From NCBI GenBank assembly GCA_029262535.1, contig JAJCZF010000026.1, positions 1 through 34,383 of the forward strand: DNA of 34,383 nucleotides, in the 5' to 3' direction. Every line of letters starts with the position of its first letter. Position 1 is the stretch's first letter. The notes under the pieces were generated by a model that saw only the letters and a list, made by a program, of their open reading frames with translations, searched no databases and was not told the DNA's origin. The translations under genes and the position numbers were made by a program. This document shows positions 17,322 to 26,696 of this stretch, in pieces. The stretch is from Deltaproteobacteria bacterium. GTDB lineage: Bacteria > Desulfobacterota > GWC2-55-46 > JAJCZF01.

Positions 17322-17903
17322 ATGAAGAAGATAATATTGACAGTACTTATACTGCTTGCGACCGTAGTCGTTTCGCCGACATTTTTAGCGGCCGAGGACT
17401 TTGTTATAGACACGAAGAAGGCCCACGCCTTTATCCATTTTCGCGTATCTCACCTGGGTTTCAGCTGGGTCCTTGGCCGTTTTAATAGATTTGAAGGGAC
17501 CTTTCACCTTGACGAGAAGGACACGGCCCGTTCGAGTGTGGAGGTGACTATCGACCCCGCCTCTGTAGATACAAATCACGCCGAACGCGACAAACACCTT
17601 CGAAGCGACGACTTTCTCGATGTAAGAAAGTTTCCCGAGGCTTCGTTTATAAGCACTTCCATAGAGCTAACCGGTAAGGAGAGCGCGATCATACACGGCA
17701 AGTTCACACTGCACGGCGTAACGCGCGACCTCGACCTCGTAGCGAGCCACCTCGGTTCGGGAGACGACCCTTGGGGCGCCTTTCGCCGCGGCTTTCAGGC
17801 GACCGCCAAATTCGCTCTCGCCGACTACGGTATTAATTACAATCTAGGCCCTCACTCGAAAGATGTCGAGATATTTGTCTCGATCGAGGGGGTCAGGCAG
17901 TAG
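17322..17903 (+). CDS. yceI: YceI-family periplasmic lipid-binding-like protein
   Basis: The 193-residue protein has a signal peptide (KKIILTVLILLATVVV, cleavage near FLAAED). The lipocalin-like YceI barrel follows: FVIDTKKAHAFIHFRVSHLG, then VEVTIDPASVDTN, HAERDKHLRSDDFLDVRKFP and FTLHGVTRDLDL. Family members bind isoprenoid chains. With the upstream cytochrome b561 it may handle a quinone-like or polyprenyl molecule. AAGGAGAAGG lies just before the ATG. It ends about 50 nt before the next gene, with a small CCGGCT/AGCCGG hairpin between. Confidence 0.92.
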   Translation: MKKIILTVLILLATVVVSPTFLAAEDFVIDTKKAHAFIHFRVSHLGFSWVLGRFNRFEGTFHLDEKDTARSSVEVTIDPASVDTNHAERDKHLRSDDFLDVRKFPEASFISTSIELTGKESAIIHGKFTLHGVTRDLDLVASHLGSGDDPWGAFRRGFQATAKFALADYGINYNLGPHSKDVEIFVSIEGVRQ

Positions 17904-17954
17904 TCTCTTACAGTCTGCTCCCGGCTCTCGTTAAGCCGGAAAGGTAGTTGACTC

Positions 17955-18716
17955 ATGAAGAAAAAGATCTTTAAAAGAGGGCTGTTCATACTACTCTTGC
18001 TCTTTTGGCCCGCGACCGGTGCGCTTGCGGTTTCGTTCTCCGATAGCGTAATCGAGATGCCTGAAGGCACGGAGTTTCAGTTACGTTACGATCTCGACAT
18101 CCCGGCTAACCGGGACTTTATCCTGCTCGGTTCGGACGGCCTGACCGGGTTTTTTAACGGCATTAACCAGTATTTTAATGCCAACTGGTCGACCTCGCGT
18201 TTTGATCAATACCAAAACTTCTTCTTTGAGAACTACCGGACCACTTATAGAAAATGCAGGGAGAGACATCGCAGGTATAATTACTCGTCCGGCGCCCATG
18301 GTGGCGACACGAATCTTATCGTGAATAAGGGTGATAATAATACCAATATCATCGTCAACAATGATAGTGGTAGCGGTTTCAATTATAGTTATATCGCTCC
18401 GAATAATTGTATAAAACCGAGTTTTACCTATAGCGCGCTCTTGCTAGACCCTGCTCAGTCGAACGGCGGTACCTTTCGTCAGGGCAAGGCCTTTATCGTT
18501 GATAAGGTGCGCCGTGAGATGGGCCGTGGTTATAATAAGGCGACGATATATTTCGACCATGAGATAGTTAAAGCCATCGTTATCATCACCACGGAGCCCT
18601 TTGAGACGGTCCATATCTCACAGCTTGCTCATAGCGATAAGGTTCTGGCTACTATGCGCGCTATCGCCGGTATTAATTTCGATATAAAATTCCCTGAGAG
18701 GAAATATCTCGACTAG
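17955..18716 (+). CDS. Exported protein of unknown function, Asn-rich middle
   Basis: The 253-residue product has a strong signal peptide (KKKIFKRG, hydrophobic to about residue 19, ending TGALA). I do not recognise the family. A region rich in N, D, G and S (about residues 115-140, NLIVNKGDNNTN) separates an aromatic N-terminal part (FFENYRTTYRKCRERHRR) from a C-terminal part with alternating beta-like strands (KAIVIITTEPFETVHI). Two cysteines (about 93 and 156) could form a disulphide. The gene follows yceI in the same direction and may be cotranscribed. Confidence 0.6.
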   Translation: MKKKIFKRGLFILLLLFWPATGALAVSFSDSVIEMPEGTEFQLRYDLDIPANRDFILLGSDGLTGFFNGINQYFNANWSTSRFDQYQNFFFENYRTTYRKCRERHRRYNYSSGAHGGDTNLIVNKGDNNTNIIVNNDSGSGFNYSYIAPNNCIKPSFTYSALLLDPAQSNGGTFRQGKAFIVDKVRREMGRGYNKATIYFDHEIVKAIVIITTEPFETVHISQLAHSDKVLATMRAIAGINFDIKFPERKYLD

Positions 18717-18741
18717 ACTTTTAGCATGAAGGAGCCGTAAG

Positions 18742-19098
18742 ATGTCGGTAAGCGATAGTTATATAGAGTTTGCGCTCGAACGGCTCGGTTCTGTCGGCCA
18801 GTGCACCTCCAGGCGCATGTTCGGCGGGGCAGGTATATATAATGACGGCCTCTTTTTTGCCATAATCGAGAACGATACCCTGCGTTTTAAGGTGAACGAT
18901 ACGAACCGGCCTGACTACGAAGAGGCCGGCATGGAGCCGTTTAAACCTTATAAAGATAAGGCCGAGATTATGCAATATTACGAAGTCCCGCCCGACGTGC
19001 TCGAAGACGACGAACTGCTTGCCGAGTGGGCCGAAAAGGCCCTGGATGTAGCCCGCTCCGCCGCCCTGAAAAAGGCTTCAAAGAAGAAACGTAAGTAA
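18742..19098 (+). CDS. TfoX N-terminal-domain family protein
   Basis: The 118-residue protein consists of a single TfoX-N domain with the signature TSRRMFGGAGIYNDGLFFAII near residues 22-43. A lysine-rich tail follows. In gammaproteobacteria, TfoX/Sxy regulates competence genes. Stand-alone N-domains in other phyla are common and of unclear function, so no competence role is claimed. AAGGAG is placed well before the ATG. Confidence 0.85.
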   Translation: MSVSDSYIEFALERLGSVGQCTSRRMFGGAGIYNDGLFFAIIENDTLRFKVNDTNRPDYEEAGMEPFKPYKDKAEIMQYYEVPPDVLEDDELLAEWAEKALDVARSAALKKASKKKRK

Positions 19099-19145
19099 CT
19101 CCCCCAAATCCCGCAAAGTCCCTCTTTTTTTTTAAACTTTACAAC

Positions 19146-19173
19146 TAGACATATCCTCTTGTCGATATATAAT
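19146..19173 (+). promoter_or_regulatory. Sigma70-like promoter of the AsmA-like gene
   Basis: TAGACA at 19146-19151 and consensus TATAAT at 19168-19173 are spaced by 16 bp. The predicted start is near 19180, about 20 nt before the ATG. Confidence 0.6.
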
Positions 19174-19200
19174 AGAAGTATGAAAGAGGTTGAATTATAG

Positions 19201-22161
19201 ATGAAAAAGCTTAGAAATATAGCTATCGCCATTGTTCTGCTCGTCCTGCTCTATACGCTCGGCGGTTTCCTTATTCTACCCTATGTCGTTAAGTCGCAGG
19301 TAGAGACAAGGCTCACGACCGAGCTATCGCGCAAGACGACGGTCGAGCGCGTGGCCTTTAACCCCTATACTCTAAAGTTCTCTATAACCGGTTTTAAGAT
19401 CGCCGAGCCGGATGGTTCAGCGACCTTCCTTTCATTTGAGGAGTTTTTTATAGATATCAAATGGGCCTCTATCCTTAAGAAAGGCCCGATCGTTAAAGAG
19501 GTGCGTCTCGCTAAACCTTATCTCAGCCTGCGTCGCGGCCTCGATATGAGATATAACTTTACCGATATAGTAGAGATGGCAACCGCGCCCAAGGCCTATA
19601 TTGAAGAGCCAAAGCCAACACCAACAGATGCTGAAGAGCCGCTCGTATTTTCCATAAATAATATTCAGATAAAGGGAGGCAGCGCCGACTTTGAAGATCT
19701 CGCCAAAGAGACCAGCCATGCGGTGAGAGAGCTTTCGGTCATGGTGCCATTTATCTCAAACCTGCCTTTTGATCTAAATATCTTTGTAAAACCGTCATTT
19801 TTTGTGCGCGTCAACGACACCCCCTTTGCAATGGACGGCACGACCAAGCCTTTTACCGATACGCGCGAGACAACCCTGGAGCTTGCCTTAAAAGAGCTAG
19901 ACCTGCCGTACTACCTTACCTACTCGCCTGTGGAGCTTGCTTTTAAACTACCTTCCGGCACTCTGGACGCGGCCTTTAAATTATCCTACCTTGAGTATAA
20001 CGACCGCGGCCCCGACCTGATAGTCGACGGTAGGATGGCGATAAACGACTTTAAACTGACCGGCGTGGACGATTCCCCCATGCTCGATTTTAAAACTTTT
20101 ACGATCGATCTCGCGCGCGCGGATATCCTTAATCAAGAGTTCCGTATAAGCTCCGTTCTTCTCGAAAGGCCGACGGTAAATGCAGTCTTGAAGAGTGACG
20201 GTATCTTTAACTTTGAAGAGGTCATCCCGGCTATTGAGACGACGCCTGAAGATGAAGATACCCCGCTCAAAGAGCAGGCTTCAGAGGCTGAAACAGATGC
20301 CCTGAAACTCGACGTCGATAAGATAGAGATAAAGCAGGGAGCTCTTCACTTTAAAGATTATAGCGTAGGGAAAGCTCCCTTTAAGAGATCGATAAAGCCA
20401 TTTGATCTGACGCTCACCGGCTTTTCGCTAGAACCTGGCGATACCTCCGACTTAGACTTCCGTTATAGCGGCCGTAGCGGTGAGAGCCTGAAGCTCAAAG
20501 GGCCGCTATCAATAGACCCGGTCGCGGCGCGCCTTTCTGTCGATGCCAATAATCTTTCTATAAAAGAGATCCAACCCTATTTGGCGGAGATTGCCAATAT
20601 AAAGCTTGTCGGCGGCGCGATATCGGCTTCGGGTGATCTGCGTTATGACGAGGCCATAAGTTTTAAAGGGCGCGCAAAACTCGTAAAGCTCAAGACAGTC
20701 GAATCGAAGTCCAAAAAGAAGCTCTTGAATATAAAGACCCTTTCGGTAACCGGCATAGACTTCAGGAGCGAACCTCAGCGCGTTAAGCTCGATTCCATCA
20801 CTTTAACCGGTCTCTATGCGCGTGTGGAATCGGACGAACAGGGAGGGCTGAACCTCATAAAGATCCTGCCCCAGGACCCGGCTACCCCAGCCTCCAAAAA
20901 AGAGGTAAGAGAGGCTGAAGCCGAAAGTCAGGAAAAGACCGATACGGCTTCAGATATGGGAGATATCTCCATAGGCGCTATCAAGCTAAGGAAGGCAAAG
21001 ATAGACTTTGTCGATAAACAGGTTAAACCGGCCTATAGGGCTGCTGTAGACCTTGACGGTACTGTTAAAGGCATCACGGCGCAAGCCGGAAGCCCGGCTA
21101 AGGTCGATATAGATATTATACTAGATAAGTACGCGCCCATGACGGTTACAGGGCTTATAGACCCGCTCGCAGAGGAGCTCTTTGCCGATATTAAGGTCTC
21201 TTTTAAGGATTTCGAACTCAGCTCGGTCGCGCCCTATTCGCTAAAGTTTATCGGCCACCCCATAGAAAAGGGCAAGCTCTTTATGGATCTTGAATACCAT
21301 ATTAAAGACCAAAAGCTCGATAGCAAGAATAATATCAAGCTCGACCTATTTACGCTCGGTGAGAAGATCGATAGTCCCGACGCGACAAAGCTTCCGATAA
21401 AGTTCGCCCTTAATCTCTTAAAAAATCGCGCTGGAGAGATTAATTTAAAACTACCTGTCTACGGCGACCTTAACGACCCGACCTTTAAGGTCGGCGGCAT
21501 CGTCGTAAAGATGGTGGTTAACCTGATAGTAAAGGCCGCGACCTCGCCATTCGCCCTGCTTGGCGCAATTGCGGGCGGGGGAGACGATATAAGCTTTGTA
21601 GAGTTCGACGCGGCCAGTATCGTGCCCCCGGCGGCCGGGCTTAAGAAGCTCGATACCCTTGTCGGCGCTCTATACGACCGTCCGGGACTTAATATGGAGA
21701 TAACGGCCTTTATAGATACCGAGGTAGAGACCGAGTTATTGCGCGAGAGCCATTTTGTCGATTCGATAAAGGCGCTGAAGCTCGTCGCCCTGATGAAAAA
21801 AGCCAAAAAGGGCGCGCCCGTGCCAAAACTGAGCCAGATAGAATATGCCGACGATAAAGAGTATGCAAAATATCTCTGGAAGGCATATAAGGCGGCCTCG
21901 TTTGAGCGTGAGAAGAATAGCTTTGGTATGATAAGAAAACAGGAAGCGCCCCTAATGGAGAAGATGCTTCGTGAGAATACCGTTGTAACGGACGAAGAGC
22001 TTCGAGCCATAGCAAAAGGCCGCGCCGACGTCATCAAGGCCTATATATTATCCACCGGTAAGGTCGAAAAAGAACGCCTCTTCATAGTTTGGTCAGACAA
22101 GATCGAAGGCAAAGAGAAAAAGGGCGTAAAGAAGAGCCGCGTAGAGTTCAAGATAAAGTAG
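19201..22161 (+). CDS. DUF748 / AsmA-like periplasmic protein
   Basis: The 986-residue protein has one N-terminal membrane helix (about 6-28), followed by a very long periplasmic region. Repeated beta-rich segments have the AsmA-clan style: SRKTTVERVAFNPYTLKFSI, then FKIAEPDG, then LSIKEIQPYLAEI. This matches DUF748. AsmA-like proteins form long grooves that move lipids between membranes or affect outer-membrane assembly; a role here is inferred from the family. The tail (about 880-986) is charged. The last codons (EFKIK and stop) are repeated twice downstream, and the TAG is followed directly by a GCACAC hairpin. Confidence 0.85.
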   Translation: MKKLRNIAIAIVLLVLLYTLGGFLILPYVVKSQVETRLTTELSRKTTVERVAFNPYTLKFSITGFKIAEPDGSATFLSFEEFFIDIKWASILKKGPIVKEVRLAKPYLSLRRGLDMRYNFTDIVEMATAPKAYIEEPKPTPTDAEEPLVFSINNIQIKGGSADFEDLAKETSHAVRELSVMVPFISNLPFDLNIFVKPSFFVRVNDTPFAMDGTTKPFTDTRETTLELALKELDLPYYLTYSPVELAFKLPSGTLDAAFKLSYLEYNDRGPDLIVDGRMAINDFKLTGVDDSPMLDFKTFTIDLARADILNQEFRISSVLLERPTVNAVLKSDGIFNFEEVIPAIETTPEDEDTPLKEQASEAETDALKLDVDKIEIKQGALHFKDYSVGKAPFKRSIKPFDLTLTGFSLEPGDTSDLDFRYSGRSGESLKLKGPLSIDPVAARLSVDANNLSIKEIQPYLAEIANIKLVGGAISASGDLRYDEAISFKGRAKLVKLKTVESKSKKKLLNIKTLSVTGIDFRSEPQRVKLDSITLTGLYARVESDEQGGLNLIKILPQDPATPASKKEVREAEAESQEKTDTASDMGDISIGAIKLRKAKIDFVDKQVKPAYRAAVDLDGTVKGITAQAGSPAKVDIDIILDKYAPMTVTGLIDPLAEELFADIKVSFKDFELSSVAPYSLKFIGHPIEKGKLFMDLEYHIKDQKLDSKNNIKLDLFTLGEKIDSPDATKLPIKFALNLLKNRAGEINLKLPVYGDLNDPTFKVGGIVVKMVVNLIVKAATSPFALLGAIAGGGDDISFVEFDAASIVPPAAGLKKLDTLVGALYDRPGLNMEITAFIDTEVETELLRESHFVDSIKALKLVALMKKAKKGAPVPKLSQIEYADDKEYAKYLWKAYKAASFEREKNSFGMIRKQEAPLMEKMLRENTVVTDEELRAIAKGRADVIKAYILSTGKVEKERLFIVWSDKIEGKEKKGVKKSRVEFKIK

Positions 22162-22443
22162 GCACACACAGGTGTGCTCTTACATCGCGCGGCTTGTTCT
22201 ATAGAGCCTGCGGGTTAAATGTAACGCGTCGGTAGTTGTAGAGTTCAAGATAAAGTAGGCGCACAGGGCACACAGGTGTGCTTTTATTTCGCGTTGCTTG
22301 TTCCGTAGAGTCTGCGGGTTGGCTGTAACGCGTCGGTAGTTGTGGAGTTCAAGAATAAAGTAGACGCACAGGGCACACAGGTATGCTTTTATATCGCGCG
22401 GCTTGTTCTGTAGAGTCTGCGGGTTGGGTATAACGCGTCGGTA
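22141..22443 (+). repeat. Three tandem copies of an approximately 100-bp unit containing the gene tail and hairpin
   Basis: Units start at 22141, 22238 and 22342 (97, 104 and about 102 bp). Each begins GTRGAGTTCAAG, includes TAAAGTAG, then the hairpin (22162-22177, 22268-22281, 22373-22386). Each ends with a shared stretch containing GCTTGTTC, CTGCGGGTT and AACGCGTCGGTA. The first unit begins inside the AsmA-like gene, so the others carry copies of its last codons and stop. The hairpin of unit 3 has a mismatched pair, and units 2 and 3 share an extra CGCACAGG insertion. Confidence 0.85.
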
Positions 22444-22458
22444 CACAGGTCTGCTCCT

Positions 22459-22525
22459 ACGCGGACGAAACGCACCAGGCCTCTTCAAATTTCTTCCGCG
22501 AAATAAAATCACACCTGTGTGGGGG
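22459..22525 (+). repeat. Hairpin element in + orientation after the tandem array
   Basis: CGCGGA at 22460-22465 can pair with TCCGCG at 22495-22500. CGCGAAATAAAAT follows, then CACAC-CT-GTGTG (22510-22521). It faces opposite to the hairpins in the tandem array beside it. Confidence 0.8.
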
Positions 22526-22648
22526 TAATATTGCAATCTCACCCCCATCCGTGCTAAAATCCTTCTCGTTTATCTTATGCATATATCTTTACTTGATGCT
22601 TATTGCTTGAGCCGCGCACTGTGCGCTGATTTTATAGAGGAAGAAAAG

Positions 22649-23101
22649 ATGGCAACACTATTTGAGAGATTTCATATATTCATGAACGGCCCGCGCGGTC
22701 CGGTTCAGCCTACCGTGCCGGACGAGCTTCTTCCTCCGCCACCGCCCCCGTTACCCGTGCCGCGCGGTTTCGACGAGGTGTCGATCCACCTGCGCGACTT
22801 TGTGAAAGAGCGTATCAAAGACGGCCTGATAAAGAAGAAAGAGATCTGGCGTTGGGGCCAGTCTATCGGAAAGCTGATACTGGATGGCGCAAATATGGCC
22901 TGTGAAGTCGTCGAGGCCAATATAGACGATAAAGCAAGATCTATCGACCTCAAGAATATGGCCGAAGGACTTGCCGAGGCGAGGGTGGAATATCTAAAGC
23001 TGCATACGGAGAACGACAAGTCCGGGCTAGGCACAGCCTCTATCTCGGAAATTCTGGATGAGGTCGAGAGGTTAGTGAAACTGGAAAAGAAGGGCTCTTA
23101 A
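22649..23101 (+). CDS. Small hypothetical protein with a proline-rich segment
   Basis: I prefer the ATG at 22649, preceded by GAGGAAGAAAAG, which gives 150 residues (MATLFERFHIF). The frame extends to an ATG at 22577 without a ribosome site. A proline run (LLPPPPPPLPVPRG) at about residues 28-41 is followed by a helical, charged region (FVKERIKDGLIKKKEIWRW, later EILDEVERLVKLEKKGS). There is no signal peptide or membrane segment. I do not recognise the family. It sits alone between the repeat array and dnaE. A weak GGCT/AGCC hairpin followed by TTTTT overlaps its stop and may end transcription. Confidence 0.6.
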   Translation: MATLFERFHIFMNGPRGPVQPTVPDELLPPPPPPLPVPRGFDEVSIHLRDFVKERIKDGLIKKKEIWRWGQSIGKLILDGANMACEVVEANIDDKARSIDLKNMAEGLAEARVEYLKLHTENDKSGLGTASISEILDEVERLVKLEKKGS

Positions 23102-23240
23102 GAAAAAGCCTCTTTTTCGCCATTTTTACTTCATTTAGGGCTCTTTTGTCCTCTTTTTGTCCGTTTTTGACTTTTTATTAAATTACCAAATCGCTCTTTT
23201 TTACTTCCTTGATTGACGCGTATGTGCTAATCTTTTTATT

Positions 23241-26200
23241 ATGCGCCATTCCGATTTCGTACACTTACATCTTCATTCTCAGTATAGCTTGCTCGACGGC
23301 ATGATACGTCCCGACGCGCTTCTTAAGCGCGCCGCCGAGTATAAGATGCCCGCCGTCGCCGTGACCGATCACGGTAATATGTTCGGCGCGCTCGACTTTT
23401 ATCAGAAGGCGATGAAGACCGGCGTAAAACCGATCATCGGCTGCGAGGTCTATGTCGCCCCCGGTGATCGCCGCGACAAGGAGCCCCCTACGCGTGGCGG
23501 ACGAGCAACCAACCACCATCTAGTCTTGCTCGTCAAAAATCATCAGGGATATAAAAATCTCTGCAAGATGCTCTCGCTCTCTTATACCGAGGGTTTTTAC
23601 TATAAACCGCGTATAGATAAAGAGCTGCTTGAGGCCCATAACGAGGGGCTTATAGCCCTGAGCGCCTGCCTGCACGGCGAGGTCGCCTACAATATCAATC
23701 ACGGTCAGGCCGAAAAGGCCGAGGCGGCGGCGGCCTTTTATAAAGAGGTCTTTGACGGGCGTTACTATCTCGAAATTCAGGACGCTTCAATAGAAGAGCA
23801 AAAGAAGGTCAACGAGGCGCTTCTCAAGATGTCGGTAAAGATGGGCCTTCCGCTTGTCGCAACCAACGACGCCCATTACCTGAACCGAGACGACGCCAAG
23901 TTTCACGATATGCTGCTTTGCGTTCAGACCGGCAAACTTGTAAGCGACCCCAACCGTATGCGCTTCTCGACAGAAGAACTCTACTTTAAGTCGGCCGAAG
24001 AGATGCATAAGCTCTTCGATCATGTGCCCGAGTCCCTTAAAAATACCGTTGAGATAGCCGAACGCTGCAACCTCGAGCTTACGCTCGACATGCCTCATAT
24101 GCCCGACTATCCGTTACCCGAAGGTGAGACGCTAGATAGCTGTCTCGACCATATGGCCGAAGAGGGGCTCTCAAAGCATTTTGTCGATATGGGCGCTATA
24201 GAAGAATCGAAAAAGCTTGAGTACCGCGAGAGGCTCTCCAGGGAGCTTAATGTGATAAAGGGCATGGGCTTTCCCGGTTACTTTCTCGTCGTCGCCGACT
24301 TTATAAACCAGGCGCGTAAGATGGGCGTGCCGGTCGGTCCGGGAAGGGGTTCCGCCGCGGGTTCTCTTGCGGCATATTCGCTGGGCATTACCAATGTTGA
24401 TCCGATAAAATATAACCTGCTCTTTGAGCGTTTCCTGAACCCCGACCGTATAAGCCTTCCCGATATCGATATCGACTTCTGTATCGAGGGCAGGGAAGAT
24501 ATCATAAAATACGTAAGTGACAAGTACGGCACCGATAGCGTAGGTCAGATTATCACCTTTGGCCAGATGCGGGCGCGCGCCGTTATTCGAGACGTAGGGC
24601 GAGTGCTCGATATGACCTACGGCGAAGTGGACAGGATCGCCAAGCTCATCCCCGACCAGATCGGCATCACAATCGAAGAGGCCTTAAAACAGGAAAAGGA
24701 ATTAAAGAAGCTTGTAAAGGACGATAAGGCTGTCGCCGAGCTTATCGAAGCCGCCAAACGCCTTGAAGGGCTTCCGCGCCACGCCTCAACGCACGCCGCC
24801 GGTGTTGTCATAGCCAACTGTCCGCTCGATGAGTACCTGCCTCTCTATATGGGTAAGGACGGAGTCGTTACTACCCAGTACGCGATGAACGACGTCGAAA
24901 AGATAGGCCTCGTAAAGTTCGACTTCCTTGGCCTCAAGACACTTACCTTGATTGACCGCACGCTCCGCCTGATACGCGAGAATAAGGGCGTGGAGTTAGA
25001 CCTCGAAAATATATCTCTTGAAGACGCTGGCGCCTATAGCGTGCTTTCCAGCGGAGATACCAATGGAGTATTCCAGTGCGAGAGCTCCGGCATGAAGGAG
25101 CTATTAAAGAAATTAAAACCTTCCACCTTCGAGGACGTCATCGCCGCTGTCGCGCTCTATCGTCCGGGCCCTCTCAAGAGCGGTATGGTAGACGACTTTA
25201 TAATGAGAAAGCAGGGCAAGGCGAAGATCGTTTACGATCTACCGGAGCTTGAAAGCGCCCTTAAAAACACCTACGGCGTCATCGTCTATCAGGAACAGGT
25301 CATGGAGATATCGCGCACGCTCGCAGGTTATACGCCGGGCGAGGCCGACACGCTGCGTAAGGCCATGGGTAAGAAGATCCTTGAGATGATGGCCAAGGAG
25401 CGTATCAAATTCCTAAAAGGCGCCTCCGACAAGAAGATTAATAAGAAGAAGGCGGAGAAGATCTTCGACCTCATGGCGAACTTCGCCGAGTACGGTTTCA
25501 ATAAGAGCCATAGCGCCGCCTACGGCCTCATAGCCTACCAGACGGCCTTTCTGAAACATTACTACAGGGTCGAGTTTATGGCCGCACTCCTAACGGCCGA
25601 TATGGGCGATACAGACAAGGTCATCAAATATATGTCCGAGTGCAAGGAGAGCGGCATCACGGTCAGGCCTCCCGATATAAATAAATGCGCCAAGGACTTC
25701 GCCGTTGACGGAAGTGATATCGTCTACGGCCTCGGCGCGGTGAAGAATGTCGGCGCGGCGGCAATCGAGTCTATAGTAGCGGTCAGGACTGAGGAGCCCT
25801 ACGAGTCGCTGCTCGACTTTCTCTCCAGTATCGATACGCGCAAGGTAAATAAAAAGACTCTTGAAAGCCTCATAAAATGCGGAGCCTTCGATACATTCGG
25901 CGAGACGCGCGCAACACACCTGGCCTCTCTTGAGACACTTATGGAGTCTGCCCAATCGACTCAGCGCGACAGGGCGATGGGGCAGGGTTCTATATTCGAC
26001 ATGATGGATGACTCGGCAAAGAATGTCGCCATGCCGACACTTATAAAACTACCCGAGTGGGACGACAAGGAAAAACTTACCTATGAGAGGCAGACACTCG
26101 GCATATATCTATCGTCTCATCCACTCGAAGGCCACGCCGGAGAGCTTGAGCGCGTGACGACCGACAAGACCGAACATCTGATCGACCGCCGTAGCGAAGA

Positions 26201-26696
26201 GATGGTAACTATCGGCGGCGTGATCGTCTCGAAGTCCGAAAAGGTAACGCGCACCGGCAACAGGATGGCGATACTGCAACTCGAAGACCTGCACGGCAGT
26301 GTCGAGGTTATCATATTTCCAAAGCTCTACGAGACGGTGCGCGACCTTATAGTAGACGACGCCATACTCGTCATCGTCGGGCGCGTGGACAGGGGTGAGG
26401 ACGCGGTAAAGATAATGGCCCAGGATGTAATACCGCTTGAAAAGGCCCCGGAGATCTCTAGAAAGAAGGTCCATATAAAGGCCGACACACACGACCTCAC
26501 GCCCGAAGTCTTTACGGCCCTCAAGAAGGTCCTCGTCTCCGGGCCGGGCTCTTCGCAGGTTTATCTGCATCTCGTATTCGGTTCCAAGCGCGAGGTGGTC
26601 ATTAAGATCTCTGAAAAGTTCAAGGTCGCGCCACGCAAGGAGCTCTTTAATAAGATCAAGACGGTAATACCGGAGGCAGATGTCACGACGGTCTAG
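23241..26696 (+). CDS. dnaE: DNA polymerase III alpha subunit
   Basis: The 1151-residue protein is full length for a DnaE1-type replicative polymerase. It has an N-terminal PHP domain (HLHLHSQYSLLDGM, AVTDHGNMFGALDFY). The palm has PGRGSAAGSL and catalytic aspartates D408 and D410 in LPDIDIDF, with a third at D561 in VKFDFLGLKTL. The fingers, beta-binding and helix-hairpin-helix parts include VYQEQVMEISRTLAGY and YGFNKSHSAAYGLIAYQTA. An OB fold sits near 985-1070, followed by a C-terminal tau-binding-like region. There is no Shine-Dalgarno sequence before the ATG (ATCTTTTTATT), which is odd for a housekeeping gene and could mean a leaderless message. accA follows, separated by a repeat element that looks like a terminator. 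Confidence 0.98.
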   Translation: MRHSDFVHLHLHSQYSLLDGMIRPDALLKRAAEYKMPAVAVTDHGNMFGALDFYQKAMKTGVKPIIGCEVYVAPGDRRDKEPPTRGGRATNHHLVLLVKNHQGYKNLCKMLSLSYTEGFYYKPRIDKELLEAHNEGLIALSACLHGEVAYNINHGQAEKAEAAAAFYKEVFDGRYYLEIQDASIEEQKKVNEALLKMSVKMGLPLVATNDAHYLNRDDAKFHDMLLCVQTGKLVSDPNRMRFSTEELYFKSAEEMHKLFDHVPESLKNTVEIAERCNLELTLDMPHMPDYPLPEGETLDSCLDHMAEEGLSKHFVDMGAIEESKKLEYRERLSRELNVIKGMGFPGYFLVVADFINQARKMGVPVGPGRGSAAGSLAAYSLGITNVDPIKYNLLFERFLNPDRISLPDIDIDFCIEGREDIIKYVSDKYGTDSVGQIITFGQMRARAVIRDVGRVLDMTYGEVDRIAKLIPDQIGITIEEALKQEKELKKLVKDDKAVAELIEAAKRLEGLPRHASTHAAGVVIANCPLDEYLPLYMGKDGVVTTQYAMNDVEKIGLVKFDFLGLKTLTLIDRTLRLIRENKGVELDLENISLEDAGAYSVLSSGDTNGVFQCESSGMKELLKKLKPSTFEDVIAAVALYRPGPLKSGMVDDFIMRKQGKAKIVYDLPELESALKNTYGVIVYQEQVMEISRTLAGYTPGEADTLRKAMGKKILEMMAKERIKFLKGASDKKINKKKAEKIFDLMANFAEYGFNKSHSAAYGLIAYQTAFLKHYYRVEFMAALLTADMGDTDKVIKYMSECKESGITVRPPDINKCAKDFAVDGSDIVYGLGAVKNVGAAAIESIVAVRTEEPYESLLDFLSSIDTRKVNKKTLESLIKCGAFDTFGETRATHLASLETLMESAQSTQRDRAMGQGSIFDMMDDSAKNVAMPTLIKLPEWDDKEKLTYERQTLGIYLSSHPLEGHAGELERVTTDKTEHLIDRRSEEMVTIGGVIVSKSEKVTRTGNRMAILQLEDLHGSVEVIIFPKLYETVRDLIVDDAILVIVGRVDRGEDAVKIMAQDVIPLEKAPEISRKKVHIKADTHDLTPEVFTALKKVLVSGPGSSQVYLHLVFGSKREVVIKISEKFKVAPRKELFNKIKTVIPEADVTTV

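Noticed and set aside
22141..22443. Possible CRISPR array of three approximately 100-bp units
   Set aside because: The whole unit is repeated, not a short repeat with unique spacers, and it contains a copy of the adjacent gene end.
22180..22548. Minus-strand 122-codon frame with an internally repeated protein sequence
   Set aside because: It lies wholly in the tandem repeat array and hairpin elements. Its repeats simply mirror the DNA repeats, and it has no ribosome site or domain.
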